Of a stretch of 64,000 bases of DNA, positions 55,516 to 64,000 are shown one piece after another. The notes beneath the pieces were generated by a model that was not told the origin of the DNA, searched no databases, and saw only the letters and a list, made by a program, of their open reading frames with translations. The stretch is from Aporhodopirellula rubra (lineage in GTDB: Bacteria; Planctomycetota; Planctomycetia; Pirellulales; Pirellulaceae). The position numbers were made by a program, and so were the translations under genes. Location of the stretch: NCBI RefSeq assembly GCF_014192335.1, contig NZ_JACHXU010000002.1, positions 1 through 64,000 on the forward strand, written 5' to 3'. Positions within the stretch are counted from its first letter, which is position 1. Each line of letters opens with the position of its first letter.

Positions 55516-55896
55516 ATGTCACCGAAGCACCATTACCAACCTGGGGATTGGGTGATCTACACCAAGCAAAAGAGCAGCACGAGTCCCGGGCCTCGTGCGG
55601 AAAACGTCCATGCCGCCTCAAAGGGAAACTTGTACCGTTACACCGTCGAAAAATTTTGGATCATCGATTCCGTGGGCGACGACGGCACCCTCAAACTACG
55701 CACCCGTCGCGGTAAACGCCACGAAGTTCCCGCCGATGATCCACAACTCCGTAAGGCTCGGTTGTGGGAACGATGGATCCACAGCAGCCGATTCCGGATG
55801 ATCAGCGATCAGGCTCACGACGACACTGGGGAACTCGCACCTCAGAATGCAGGGGCCCACCCCAACGGCAACGACCTCAATGCCCCCCGTCAGTAA
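55516..55896 (+). CDS. Small protein of unknown function upstream of the pseudouridine synthase
   Basis: The product has 126 residues. Predicted strands at the N-terminus (GDWVIYTKQK ... YRYTVEKFWIIDSV ... LKLRTRRGKRHEV) suggest a small beta-barrel such as an SH3- or KOW-like fold; this is inferred from pattern only. Its 3' end overlaps the start of the RluA-type gene by 17 bases in another frame, so the two are likely co-transcribed. Confidence 0.65.
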   Translation: MSPKHHYQPGDWVIYTKQKSSTSPGPRAENVHAASKGNLYRYTVEKFWIIDSVGDDGTLKLRTRRGKRHEVPADDPQLRKARLWERWIHSSRFRMISDQAHDDTGELAPQNAGAHPNGNDLNAPRQ

Positions 55897-56683
55897 CCGA
55901 TCAGACGATCGCGTTGACTTCCAATTGGACGTTCTTTACGAAGACAACCACTTGCTCGTCGTCAACAAACCGGCGGGACTGGCCACGATGGGCGACGGAG
56001 ACCGCGTCACGCTGCACTCGATCGCGGCCGCGTACCTCAAGGAAAAGTACAACAAACCCCACGGCGTCTACGTCGGGATCGTCAGTCGCCTCGATTCGGT
56101 CACGTCGGGAGTGATCGTGTTGGCCCGGACCAGCAAGGCGGCCGCGAGACTGAGCACCCAATTTGCTCAGCACGCGAAGAATCTCGAATATCAGATCGAT
56201 TCCGAGAACGTCAAACCGACGTTGATTCGCAAAACCTACCTCGCGGTGGCGCGTCCGGAGCCTAATCGATCGGCACCGCTCGCCGCCGACGGTCGCCTCG
56301 ATGATTTCCTCTACAAAGACGACCAAGCCCACCGGATGCGCGCGGTCCGTACATCGCGAGCGGGAGCCAAACCCGCAGCACTGCTGTACCAAACGCTCAC
56401 GAGTGGCGACGACCGAAACGTGATCGCTGTCGCTCCGCTGACCGGCCGGAAACATCAAATTCGCGTGCAGCTCGCCGCACGTGGCTGGCCCATCGTGGGC
56501 GACCGGAAATACGGCAGCCAAACCGTGTGGGAATCAGGCATCGCGTTGCACAGCCTTCGCTTGACGATCGAACACCCGACGCTGCGTGAGATGATGACGT
56601 TTGAGTGCCCACCGCCTCCATCATGGAACAACGACCGCTCACGCGAACTCCGCTCGCGACTCAGCGATCTGCGGTGGAAGTAG
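55880..56683 (+). CDS. RluA-family pseudouridine synthase
   Basis: The product has 267 residues from the ATG at 55880 (frame open to 55847). It isomerises uridine in rRNA or tRNA. The start of the catalytic domain has LYEDNHLLVVNKPAGLATM, the catalytic-Asp motif reads SRLDSVTSGVIVL, and GRKHQIRVQLAARGWPIVGDRKYG follows near the C-terminus. There is no S4 domain. RluA, RluC and RluD types cannot be told apart here. It overlaps the upstream small gene. Confidence 0.9.
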   Translation: MPPVSNRSDDRVDFQLDVLYEDNHLLVVNKPAGLATMGDGDRVTLHSIAAAYLKEKYNKPHGVYVGIVSRLDSVTSGVIVLARTSKAAARLSTQFAQHAKNLEYQIDSENVKPTLIRKTYLAVARPEPNRSAPLAADGRLDDFLYKDDQAHRMRAVRTSRAGAKPAALLYQTLTSGDDRNVIAVAPLTGRKHQIRVQLAARGWPIVGDRKYGSQTVWESGIALHSLRLTIEHPTLREMMTFECPPPPSWNNDRSRELRSRLSDLRWK

Positions 56684-56728
56684 CAACGTCCAACAATTAA
56701 TGGGCGCTGCCGAGCGTTTATACCGGCT

Positions 56729-58012
56729 CTACGACGCCGACTGTTTGAGTTCGTTGCGAAGCAGCATCAATGCCGCTTTCGCGATCCGTGGATGCACGAT
56801 ACTGGGATGCCCACCGAGGCGGCTTTCTCGCGAAACAATTTGTCCGTTCGGCCCGGAAACCTGAAACGTCACCGGTACTGCGGGAGTGACCCGTCCGTCG
56901 ACCGCGGTTAAGTCCGGATAGCGATCCACCAACAAAACCCAATCGGCGTTAAAGTGCTCCCGCACGACGCGGAAACAATCTTCGTACCTGGTGTCCTGAT
57001 CAGATCCCTCGGCATCCGCCGAGGTAGGACGAATCGGCTGACGCGTGAACCTCGCCAACTCACCGCTATCGGCCAGCGACAACCCGCCGGCAATCACGGG
57101 CGAATCGCCCAACGCCGCCAACCAATCCCCCAGCGGCGCGGCGTTGCCCAATTCGATGACCACCAAACGTTGTTGACGCTCCTTCAACATCGCTTCGACC
57201 GCGTGCTGTTGCTCGAACTTTTCTCCGTCTCCGAAATAGAGATCGCCGACTCGGTCGAGAATCTCTTTTCGCGTCGACGCGATCATTGAATCGCACTCGG
57301 CGACGGTGTCGGCCATCGCGCTGATCCGTAGTGAGATCGTGGCCGAACTGACGGTGATTCCGACGCGTGGTTGCCGCGACCGGTCGATCATGTCACCGAG
57401 CCGTTCCTCCATGTCGCTTTCGCCAATGCCAAAGAACTTCATCACGCTGTGACGGATATGCCGTCCCGCATGATTGAGCGAAAGGATCGCGGGGGCGACC
57501 GAGGCATCGAACATCGTTTTCATTTCATCGGGCACCCCCGGCAATGCAAAGATTCGCGATGCGGTTCCGTCTGCCCGTGTTGCCGCGGCATCGACACCCG
57601 GGGCGGTTCCCTGCGGGTTAAAAATGGGTGACGCTCCGAGCGGGAACATCGCTTGGCAACGGTTGCGTTCGGGCATATCACGCCCCCGCACCGAGAACAT
57701 CGATTCGATGTGCTTGAGCGACGCCTCGTCGAGTTGCAGGGGACGACCGAGCGATTCGGCGATCGCTTCGCGGGTCAGGTCATCACGTGTCGGCCCGAGC
57801 CCACCGGTGGCAATCACAATATCCGCCCGACGAACCGCGATCCGAAACGCATCGGTGTTGTGCGATAGCGTGTCCCCCACGGTGCTGTGGTAATGAACAT
57901 CGACTCCCAACTCGGCGAGCCGTCGACTCAACCACGCGGTGTTTGTATCAATTCGAGCTCCACTAATCATTTCATCACCAATGGCGATGATTTCAGCGTT
58001 GAGGTGAGACAT
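56729..58012 (-). CDS. cinA: CinA-family protein (MoCF/nicotinamide-nucleotide hydrolase type)
   Basis: This 427-residue protein is close to the family length. The N-terminal molybdopterin-binding-like domain has AEIIAIGDEMISGARIDTN and ATGGLGPTRDDLTREAIA (about 69-86); the C-terminal CinA domain has (G)NAAPLGDWLAALGDSPVIAGGLSLAD. CinA proteins split ADP-ribose and/or deamidate nicotinamide mononucleotide. The C-terminal signature is partly altered compared with a classic deamidase, so the pyrophosphatase-type activity is the safer guess. It is divergent from the EboE-like gene. Confidence 0.88.
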   Translation of the reverse strand: MSHLNAEIIAIGDEMISGARIDTNTAWLSRRLAELGVDVHYHSTVGDTLSHNTDAFRIAVRRADIVIATGGLGPTRDDLTREAIAESLGRPLQLDEASLKHIESMFSVRGRDMPERNRCQAMFPLGASPIFNPQGTAPGVDAAATRADGTASRIFALPGVPDEMKTMFDASVAPAILSLNHAGRHIRHSVMKFFGIGESDMEERLGDMIDRSRQPRVGITVSSATISLRISAMADTVAECDSMIASTRKEILDRVGDLYFGDGEKFEQQHAVEAMLKERQQRLVVIELGNAAPLGDWLAALGDSPVIAGGLSLADSGELARFTRQPIRPTSADAEGSDQDTRYEDCFRVVREHFNADWVLLVDRYPDLTAVDGRVTPAVPVTFQVSGPNGQIVSRESRLGGHPSIVHPRIAKAALMLLRNELKQSAS

Positions 58013-58137
58013 GCGGTATCACGTGGTTGGGAAAAATGCCGGGCGGGGCGACAAGTCAGCCCCGGCAGCTTACCCTTTACGACTCGCTGCCGAACAGGTC
58101 GGAGGCGGGAAACATTCCTACGCCAACCAATTCATCC

Positions 58138-59427
58138 ATGCCTTCTGCTTCACGATCCGATTGGACACTGGGTTACTGCACGAACATTCATCCGGGAATC
58201 GAAGTCGACGCGATCTGCAAAAACCTCAATACGGTCTCCGCAGAGGTTGCCCGCCGACGGGAACAGGCATCCGGCCCGCTCGGTGTTGGCCTTTGGATTC
58301 CGCACGCAGCCTCTGTCGAATTACGGCGACACGGCATGCCCCCGCTCGAAGAAGCGGTCGGACATAAGAGCCTCCTCGCCTACACCGTGAACGGATTCCC
58401 GTACGATGATTTTCACGGCGACCGGGTCAAACACGCCGTGTACCAACCTGCATGGTGGCACGACGAACGAGTCGGATACACACGGGATTTGGCGAAAATC
58501 CTTGGCGATTTGCTACCCGAGGGCATGACCACGGGCACGATCAGCACACTGCCGCTGGGTTGGCCACGCCAGATCGACGAACATGAATCGACCGAGACAA
58601 ATCCCGTTTGGCGCGACGTCACCGAAGACGAACTCCACCACGCGGGAACCAACTTCCGCCGGTTGGCCGAAGACCTGCGAATGCTCGAGAACCGAACCGG
58701 CAAACGAATCATCGTCGCGATCGAACCCGAACCCGGTTGCCTGCTCGAACGATCTGAACAGGTCGTTGAGTGGTTTCAAAAACAACTCCCTGACCCGACA
58801 CACCGACGATACATCGGCGTCTGCCACGACGTTTGCCACTCGGCCGTCATGATGGAAGATCAACGTGAAACACTCAAACGGTATGCCGATGCCGGCATCG
58901 TTCTCGGGAAGGTGCAGATCAGCAGCGCGATCGTGGCGGATTGGAAATCAGCCGAACCTTCCGACCACCCGGCTGTCCTAGAACAACTGCGATCTTTCGC
59001 CGAAGATCGTTACCTCCACCAGACCGGACGCCGCACCGCAAACGGCCGTTTCGAAATGGCGGAAGACCTTCCCGAACTGCTCGACGCGACCGCCTCGACG
59101 CCGATCAAGGATGAGCGATGGGTCGTCCATTTCCACGTCCCCGTTTTCCTCGAAAAGTTCGGTTTGCTGAAGACAACGCGTAACGAAATTGCGGAAGCCC
59201 TCGACGCGGTCGAACAGCTATCGGCCCCACTGGCTAAGGGTTCTCGCTCGACACGATCGGTGCTCGAATTCTCCGGCCACCTCGAAGTCGAAACGTACGC
59301 GTGGTCCGTCCTTCCGGACTCGCAACGAACCGGCCCTCTCGCTATCGACGACTCGATGTCACGCGAAGAAGCCATGGCTCGCGACATCGCTTACGAAATC
59401 GACTACGTCGCGGGATTGCTGACGTAA
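58138..59427 (+). CDS. eboE: EboE-like TIM-barrel protein (sugar isomerase-like)
   Basis: The product has 429 residues from the ATG at 58138 (frame open to 58027). It starts with LGYCTNIHPG, followed by FPYDDFHGDRVKHAVYQP and IAIEPEPGCLLERSE, which match EboE of the cyanobacterial ebo cluster, a sugar phosphate isomerase/epimerase-like barrel linked to export of metabolites such as scytonemin precursors. Candidate metal ligands are the E in (A)IEPEP and the HD in (C)HDVCH near 245. No other ebo gene is in the window, so it acts alone or with distant partners. pdxJ follows after 90 bases. Confidence 0.82.
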   Translation: MPSASRSDWTLGYCTNIHPGIEVDAICKNLNTVSAEVARRREQASGPLGVGLWIPHAASVELRRHGMPPLEEAVGHKSLLAYTVNGFPYDDFHGDRVKHAVYQPAWWHDERVGYTRDLAKILGDLLPEGMTTGTISTLPLGWPRQIDEHESTETNPVWRDVTEDELHHAGTNFRRLAEDLRMLENRTGKRIIVAIEPEPGCLLERSEQVVEWFQKQLPDPTHRRYIGVCHDVCHSAVMMEDQRETLKRYADAGIVLGKVQISSAIVADWKSAEPSDHPAVLEQLRSFAEDRYLHQTGRRTANGRFEMAEDLPELLDATASTPIKDERWVVHFHVPVFLEKFGLLKTTRNEIAEALDAVEQLSAPLAKGSRSTRSVLEFSGHLEVETYAWSVLPDSQRTGPLAIDDSMSREEAMARDIAYEIDYVAGLLT

Positions 59428-59517
59428 ACAGGCAACCGACGCTTGGCAGGGGCACCGCTCACTCGCTGGCTCCCCATTCCCCATCTCCTCCCCACCCTGC
59501 AACCTCTCCCCAAACCC

Positions 59518-60264
59518 ATGTCGTCTTTCATTTCCTTAGGCGTTAATGTTGACCATGTTGCGACCGTGCGTCAGGCCCGGCGAACGACTGAGCCCGATCC
59601 GGTCATCGCGGCCGCTCTGGCCGAACAGGGTGGCGCCGACGGCATCACCTTTCACTTGCGCGAAGACCGACGCCATATCCAAGACCGTGACGTCGAACTG
59701 TTCATGCAGACGGTTCGCGTCAGCACGAATTTCGAACTGGCCTGCGCCGATGAAGTCCTCAGCATTTGCTGTCGCCTGAAACCGGACTGGGCGTTGCTCG
59801 TCCCCGAGAGCCGCGAAGAAGTCACGACCGAAGGCGGACTCGACGTCGCATCGGATCAGGGGCGTGTTCGCGATGCGGTCAAACGAATCGCCGACGCGGG
59901 AATTCAAACGAGCCTGTTCCTCGACCCGGATCCTCGGCAAATCGACGCCGCCGCTAAACTCGGTGTCGACGCGGTGGAATTGCACACCGGCCCCTACGCG
60001 ATCGCCACGCGAGACCAAGCCGCCTCGGAACTGGAACGACTGCGAAGCGTTGGCAAACAGATCACCGAGTACGGCATGCGATTGCACGCCGGTCACGGTT
60101 TGACCTACGCCAACGTTCGTCCCGTTGCCGCGATCGACGGCATGCGTGAACTCAATATCGGGCACAGCATCGTCAGCCGCGCCGTGATGGTGGGAATGAA
60201 AGAAGCCGTCGCCGAGATGCGACGACTCCTCGATTCGGCATCACTCCTCAATCTCAACAAATGA
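59518..60264 (+). CDS. pdxJ: Pyridoxine 5'-phosphate synthase
   Basis: This 248-residue TIM-barrel enzyme condenses 3-amino-2-oxopropyl phosphate with deoxyxylulose 5-phosphate to pyridoxine 5'-phosphate. The ATG at 59518 gives the classic [16 protein letters not shown]-terminus; the frame is open to 59443. [16 protein letters not shown] (about 44-59), then [21 protein letters not shown] and [12 protein letters not shown], complete the signature. Its last 24 bases overlap the convergent RND pump gene. Confidence 0.97.
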   Translation: MSSFISLGVNVDHVATVRQARRTTEPDPVIAAALAEQGGADGITFHLREDRRHIQDRDVELFMQTVRVSTNFELACADEVLSICCRLKPDWALLVPESREEVTTEGGLDVASDQGRVRDAVKRIADAGIQTSLFLDPDPRQIDAAAKLGVDAVELHTGPYAIATRDQAASELERLRSVGKQITEYGMRLHAGHGLTYANVRPVAAIDGMRELNIGHSIVSRAVMVGMKEAVAEMRRLLDSASLLNLNK

Positions 60265-63200
60265 GATTCCAAGCGATTGCAGCACCACGAGGTACAACAG
60301 GTACAGTACCGGGATAAGCAGCAACACCAAAACCGTTGCCACCATCAATCCGAAGGCGAGACTCGTCGCCATCGGTATCAACAACTGAGCCTGGAACGAC
60401 TTCTCCGTTAACAACGGCACCAGCCCCGCGATCGTCGTCAAACTGGTCAACATGATCGGGCGGAATCGACGCTCGCCGGATTGCAACAACGCCTCGAGCG
60501 GTGGCTCGCCCGCACGGACACGTGAGTTGATGAAGTCGATCAACACGATCGAATCGTTCACAACCACTCCGGCCAACGCCACCAACCCGAACATACTGAA
60601 AAGGGTCAGAGGCAAACTCAGCACCGCGTGTCCCCACACGGCTCCGATCATTCCAAAAGGAACGATCGCCAAAATCAACAACGGTTGTGCGTAACTACGG
60701 AACTGCAGCACCAACAACACGAACATGCAAACAATCGCGACGATGAACCCGATCAACAGACTGCCCACCGATTCACGGCTTTGCTCCTGCTGCCCTTCCC
60801 ACCGAATAGATACGTTGGGATACAAGCCAGAAAACTCGGGCAGATAATCGCGTTTGAGCTCACCGATGATGACATCGGCGTTCGCGGTCGTCTCATCAAG
60901 GTCAGCCGAAATCGTGATGCTGCGTTGCTGATCCACACGGTTGATTTCCGAAAACCCGCGTTGCAGATCGATTTCAGCTAGCTCGCCGATCGGCCGCATC
61001 GTTCCGCTTCCATCGCTGACGCGAATCTCTCGAAAGTTCACCAGCGAGGCGCGTTCTTCCTTCGGGTACCGGACCATCAACTTGACCTCGTGCCGACCAC
61101 GTTGCAAACGCATCACCTCGGCCCCGTAGTAAGTATTGCGGACCGTTTGACCGAGATCGGTGGGCGTCACGCCGGTCGACAACGCGGTGTCTTTTACGCG
61201 GAATTGAAACTCCCACTTACCCGGTGTGTTGTCGTCAGAGATGTCATACACCCCGGCAAACTTCTCGACGCGTTTCTTCATCGTTTCGGTCGCTTCGAGC
61301 AACTCATCAATGTGTTCGCTCGACGCCAGCAGCTTGAATTCGATCGGCTTACCGCCCGGACCCGTGCCAACACTTCCGAAAGTCATTTTCTCGACCCCCG
61401 GGACTTCACCGACCTCCCGTCGCCAACGATTGATCAACTCATCGCTGTGCACACCGCGGATTTCGGTTCCGTGCAGTTCCGCAAAAATCTGCCCTGAGTT
61501 ACTGCCACTGCTGCTCTGTCCGCCCATCGGCCCCTGAGTGTTCGCGATCGCACCGACTTCACGGTAGGCCAAACGGACCGGGCCGACATAGCTGCCTTGC
61601 GCGGGAGGATAGATCGCCTCGATGGGACGACGTTCCTTCGCAGCACGTTCTTCGGCGAATTGCCGGCTGACTTTCGCCAGCGCGACTTCCATCCTGCGAG
61701 TCGCCATGTCCGTCGCGCCGGCGGGCGTACCATTGGGAAACACCACCGTCGCCTGCAGGTAATTGTTGTCCGTCTTCGGAAACAGCACGCTCTTGACGAC
61801 ACCGCCACGGACCATGCCGAACGTTCCGACCAACATGCCAATCGCAACCGCGATCGGCAACACCGGATTCCGCAAACAGAACCTCAACGTAGGAACGTAG
61901 ATGTTCTTTGCGAACCATTCCATCGCGTCACTGGCGTGAGAATTAATCCACAACAGCAACAACATGAACGGCCGCAACGGATAGGTGACGATGGCTGCAA
62001 AGCGGAAAAATCCGGCATGCGAATGTGCCAAGTGACACGGCAGCACAAACGTGCTTTCCCACAACGAGATGATCAACATCGCGATCACCGCAAAAGGGAT
62101 CACCGCCATGAATTTGCCCATCACCCCGGATACAAAGAACATCGGCGAGAACGCGATCACCGTGGTTGCGATCGATGCGGTCACACTCGGCAAAACTTCC
62201 GTCGCCCCGTCCACCGCCGCGTCCATCAACGTCTTGCCCATCTGACGATGCGCGTAGATATTCTCGCCGATCACAATCGCATCATCGACGACGATCCCGA
62301 GCGCAATCAGGAACGAAAACAACGACAACATGTTAAGAGTCTGATCACCGTAGGATAGCGCCGCTCCCGCACCCATGATCGAAATGGGAATGCCAAGGGC
62401 CACCCAGAACGCCAAACGGACTTCGAGGAAAAACGCTAAGACCAAGAAGACCAACGCCAGACCTTGGGCACCGTTGCGCAGCAACAACGCCATCCGGTCA
62501 CGCACGTCGACACTTGTGTCGCCCCACAAAACCAATCGATACCCCGGAGGCAATTCGGCAATTTCCGCATATCCACGAACATCGTCGACCAACGCGAGCA
62601 AGTCTTCGCTCTTGGTGCGCTGCACGTTCACAACGAGCGCGGGTTCGCCGTTGATCTCACCGACCGCGGTCACGTCTTCGAACTCGTCTCGAACGACGCC
62701 CAAGTCACCTACCGTCAACACCACACCTCCCGGTTCGGTGATCAACGGGATCGTTTCGATTTCGGGACCGACGCGTCCTTTGTTTTTCGCCCGCAGCAGA
62801 ATTTCCTGCCCCTGCGATTTCAACTGACCGCCCGGCAACTCCACGTTGTGAGCCCGAATGAGGCCTGCGACTTGATCGAGCGTTAACCCATACGAGCGCA
62901 GAGTCGCCTCGGGGATTTCAACATCGATTTGATAGTCACGCGTGCCCATCAATTCCGCCACCGAAACGCTCGGCAACAGCAGCATCTCCGAACGCACACG
63001 CTCGGTCACTTCACGCAGCGCCAATTCACCACGACGCGAGCGATCGTCCGGTCCGATCACGCCGACGCGAATTGCGGTATCACGAAACGTGATCTGTTCC
63101 ACGCTCGCGTCTTCGGCGAGGTCCGGAAAACTCGGAATCCGATCGACTTCTCGGTCGATCTCCGACATCACCTTTTGAACGTCGTCGACGTCGCTCCGCA

Positions 63201-63486
63201 ATTCTGCGAGAACGTAGCCGGTCCCTTCCAGTGCGATCGAGGTGACCTTTTTGATCCCGTCGATCGAACGAATCGCCTCTTCTATTTTTTGACAGATCGC
63301 TTCCTCGGCATCCTGGGGTGTCGCGCCAGGATAGGGCACCGAGATCATCACGACCTCCAACTCAAACTCGGGAAACACCTCACGCCGCATCGTCATGAAC
63401 GCGCCCGCGCCGATCAGCACCAACGCAAACATCACCACATTCATTCCGGGCGCGTTGTGGATCGCCCATGAAATCGCTCGTCTCAT
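60241..63486 (-). CDS. RND efflux transporter, inner-membrane pump subunit
   Basis: This 1081-residue proton-driven exporter is of the AcrB/CusA/HAE1 class. TM1 is near the N-terminus ([14 protein letters not shown]), followed by a large periplasmic loop. The central helices carry [18 protein letters not shown], the proton-relay Asp pair of TM4. The second repeat has the loop with [15 protein letters not shown] and a final helix block with [14 protein letters not shown]. Substrate class cannot be read. It overlaps the upstream partner gene by ATGA (63483-63486) and the convergent pdxJ by 24 bases. Confidence 0.93.
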   Translation of the reverse strand: MRRAISWAIHNAPGMNVVMFALVLIGAGAFMTMRREVFPEFELEVVMISVPYPGATPQDAEEAICQKIEEAIRSIDGIKKVTSIALEGTGYVLAELRSDVDDVQKVMSEIDREVDRIPSFPDLAEDASVEQITFRDTAIRVGVIGPDDRSRRGELALREVTERVRSEMLLLPSVSVAELMGTRDYQIDVEIPEATLRSYGLTLDQVAGLIRAHNVELPGGQLKSQGQEILLRAKNKGRVGPEIETIPLITEPGGVVLTVGDLGVVRDEFEDVTAVGEINGEPALVVNVQRTKSEDLLALVDDVRGYAEIAELPPGYRLVLWGDTSVDVRDRMALLLRNGAQGLALVFLVLAFFLEVRLAFWVALGIPISIMGAGAALSYGDQTLNMLSLFSFLIALGIVVDDAIVIGENIYAHRQMGKTLMDAAVDGATEVLPSVTASIATTVIAFSPMFFVSGVMGKFMAVIPFAVIAMLIISLWESTFVLPCHLAHSHAGFFRFAAIVTYPLRPFMLLLLWINSHASDAMEWFAKNIYVPTLRFCLRNPVLPIAVAIGMLVGTFGMVRGGVVKSVLFPKTDNNYLQATVVFPNGTPAGATDMATRRMEVALAKVSRQFAEERAAKERRPIEAIYPPAQGSYVGPVRLAYREVGAIANTQGPMGGQSSSGSNSGQIFAELHGTEIRGVHSDELINRWRREVGEVPGVEKMTFGSVGTGPGGKPIEFKLLASSEHIDELLEATETMKKRVEKFAGVYDISDDNTPGKWEFQFRVKDTALSTGVTPTDLGQTVRNTYYGAEVMRLQRGRHEVKLMVRYPKEERASLVNFREIRVSDGSGTMRPIGELAEIDLQRGFSEINRVDQQRSITISADLDETTANADVIIGELKRDYLPEFSGLYPNVSIRWEGQQEQSRESVGSLLIGFIVAIVCMFVLLVLQFRSYAQPLLILAIVPFGMIGAVWGHAVLSLPLTLFSMFGLVALAGVVVNDSIVLIDFINSRVRAGEPPLEALLQSGERRFRPIMLTSLTTIAGLVPLLTEKSFQAQLLIPMATSLAFGLMVATVLVLLLIPVLYLLYLVVLQSLGISFVEIEE

Positions 63487-64000
63487 CGGTTCACCTCCGA
63501 CTCAGCGGAATCGGACTTCCGTTGCCGCTCGCCATTGACGGCAACCTTTCGCGATTGAACGCGGGCTGACTTTGGATTTGGCGACACGCCTTCGGGTCCC
63601 GTCAAACGCAGCCCCGCGATCTCTTCCGCGGCGGTCGTGGTCACTTCACCAACGACACTCGCCGGTGCACGAACGGGAAAGACATCCGTCCGCAAATTTC
63701 CGACCGGTGACACCACGACAAACGAACCATCAACGAGCACATCGCCAGACACTTCGCAAATCCACGACTGACCCGTTGCCTGAACTTCCGAATCGAGATC
63801 ATCGCCAGGAACGTTCGCAATGAATTCCTCCTCCGTCACGAACAGATCAATCGGACGGATATTTTGACGGATGACCAAATTGCCCGGCACCCACGCGGCC
63901 GGGTCAAAGCCCGCCATCGGGTCCGTCTCGGATCGTCCGGCTGGCTCATCTTTGCCGCCCTCAGACTCTTCCGGCGATGCGTCATCGGACTTCGACGCAT
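63483..64000 (-). CDS. Partial protein upstream of the RND pump, probably its adaptor (C-terminal part)
   Basis: The frame runs from the window edge (64000) without a stop to TGA at 63485-63483, so at least 171 residues are seen and the N-terminus is missing. Its stop overlaps the RND start by ATGA, the usual order for a membrane-fusion (HlyD/AcrA-type) adaptor and pump. The visible part is Asp/Glu/Ser-rich, then strand-rich (NLVIRQNIRPIDLFVTEEE ... VVVSPVGNLRTDVFPVRAPASVVGEV), which fits the distal part of an adaptor but is not diagnostic. Confidence 0.5.
   Translation of the reverse strand, partial: ASKSDDASPEESEGGKDEPAGRSETDPMAGFDPAAWVPGNLVIRQNIRPIDLFVTEEEFIANVPGDDLDSEVQATGQSWICEVSGDVLVDGSFVVVSPVGNLRTDVFPVRAPASVVGEVTTTAAEEIAGLRLTGPEGVSPNPKSARVQSRKVAVNGERQRKSDSAESEVNR

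Noticed and set aside
1-64000. CRISPR array or prophage
   Set aside because: No regularly spaced direct repeats and no phage structural, terminase or lysis genes were seen in any frame.

Overview
The window reads as chromosomal DNA of a marine-type planctomycete of the family Pirellulaceae (Rhodopirellula and relatives). This rests on two tandem pairs of secreted cytochrome-like PSD1/DUF1549/DUF1553 proteins with DUF1501 partners, two twin-arginine-exported Gfo/Idh/MocA oxidoreductases, an ECF sigma factor fused by overlap to a giant Ser/Thr kinase, a eukaryote-type UDP-glucose dehydrogenase, GC-rich coding with frequent CGA/CGC/TCG codons, and short dispersed palindromes. No database search was possible; all family calls come from motifs read in the translations.

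Layout. 1-2475: the edge of an IS91-like element (first 18 codons of the HUH transposase plus its companion tyrosine recombinase) that seems to have cut a secreted-protein gene. 3254-9970: exported Gfo/Idh/MocA oxidoreductase, then an ECF sigma factor whose stop overlaps the start of a 1339-residue kinase-STAND-TPR protein. 10611-19932: secreted Asp-rich protein, PqiA/PqiB-like lipid-transport pair, second exported Gfo/Idh/MocA protein, anti-sigma-like membrane protein, methyltransferase, tRNA-Arg(TCT), Lon-N-domain protein and dCTP deaminase-like protein. 20005-31256: beta-lactamase-fold serine hydrolase, first PSD1-DUF1501 pair, a sigma-70 factor divergent from a CarH-like MerR regulator, a secreted unknown and pgk. 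31773-42158: second PSD1-DUF1501 pair, MerR-GyrI regulator with a 19-bp-spacer promoter, VOC protein, ugd, and a Calx-beta/GH10 protein. 42315-46621: HEAT protein with coupled membrane protein, GNAT acetyltransferase and miaA. 46843-52644: the accessory part, with a badly broken glycosidase-like pseudogene, a four-gene minus-strand cassette (HIRAN protein, TIGR04255-like protein, helical unknown, possible NlpC/P60-like cysteine hydrolase) and a thioredoxin-like protein. 52802-64000: housekeeping genes pdxH, yqgE, CSD protein, RluA-type synthase, cinA, eboE-like and pdxJ, then an RND efflux pump and a partial upstream partner.

Genes working together: the sigma factor and kinase form one coupled signalling unit; pdxH and pdxJ both serve vitamin B6 synthesis; PqiA and PqiB overlap and should form one envelope lipid-transport system; each PSD1 gene is followed within 6-10 bases by its DUF1501 partner. 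The best candidate for an undescribed system is the HIRAN-TIGR04255-helical-NlpC-like cassette at 48470-51720. The second is the sigma-70/CarH-like pair at 26394-28769, whose regulator has lost the expected B12-ligand histidines.
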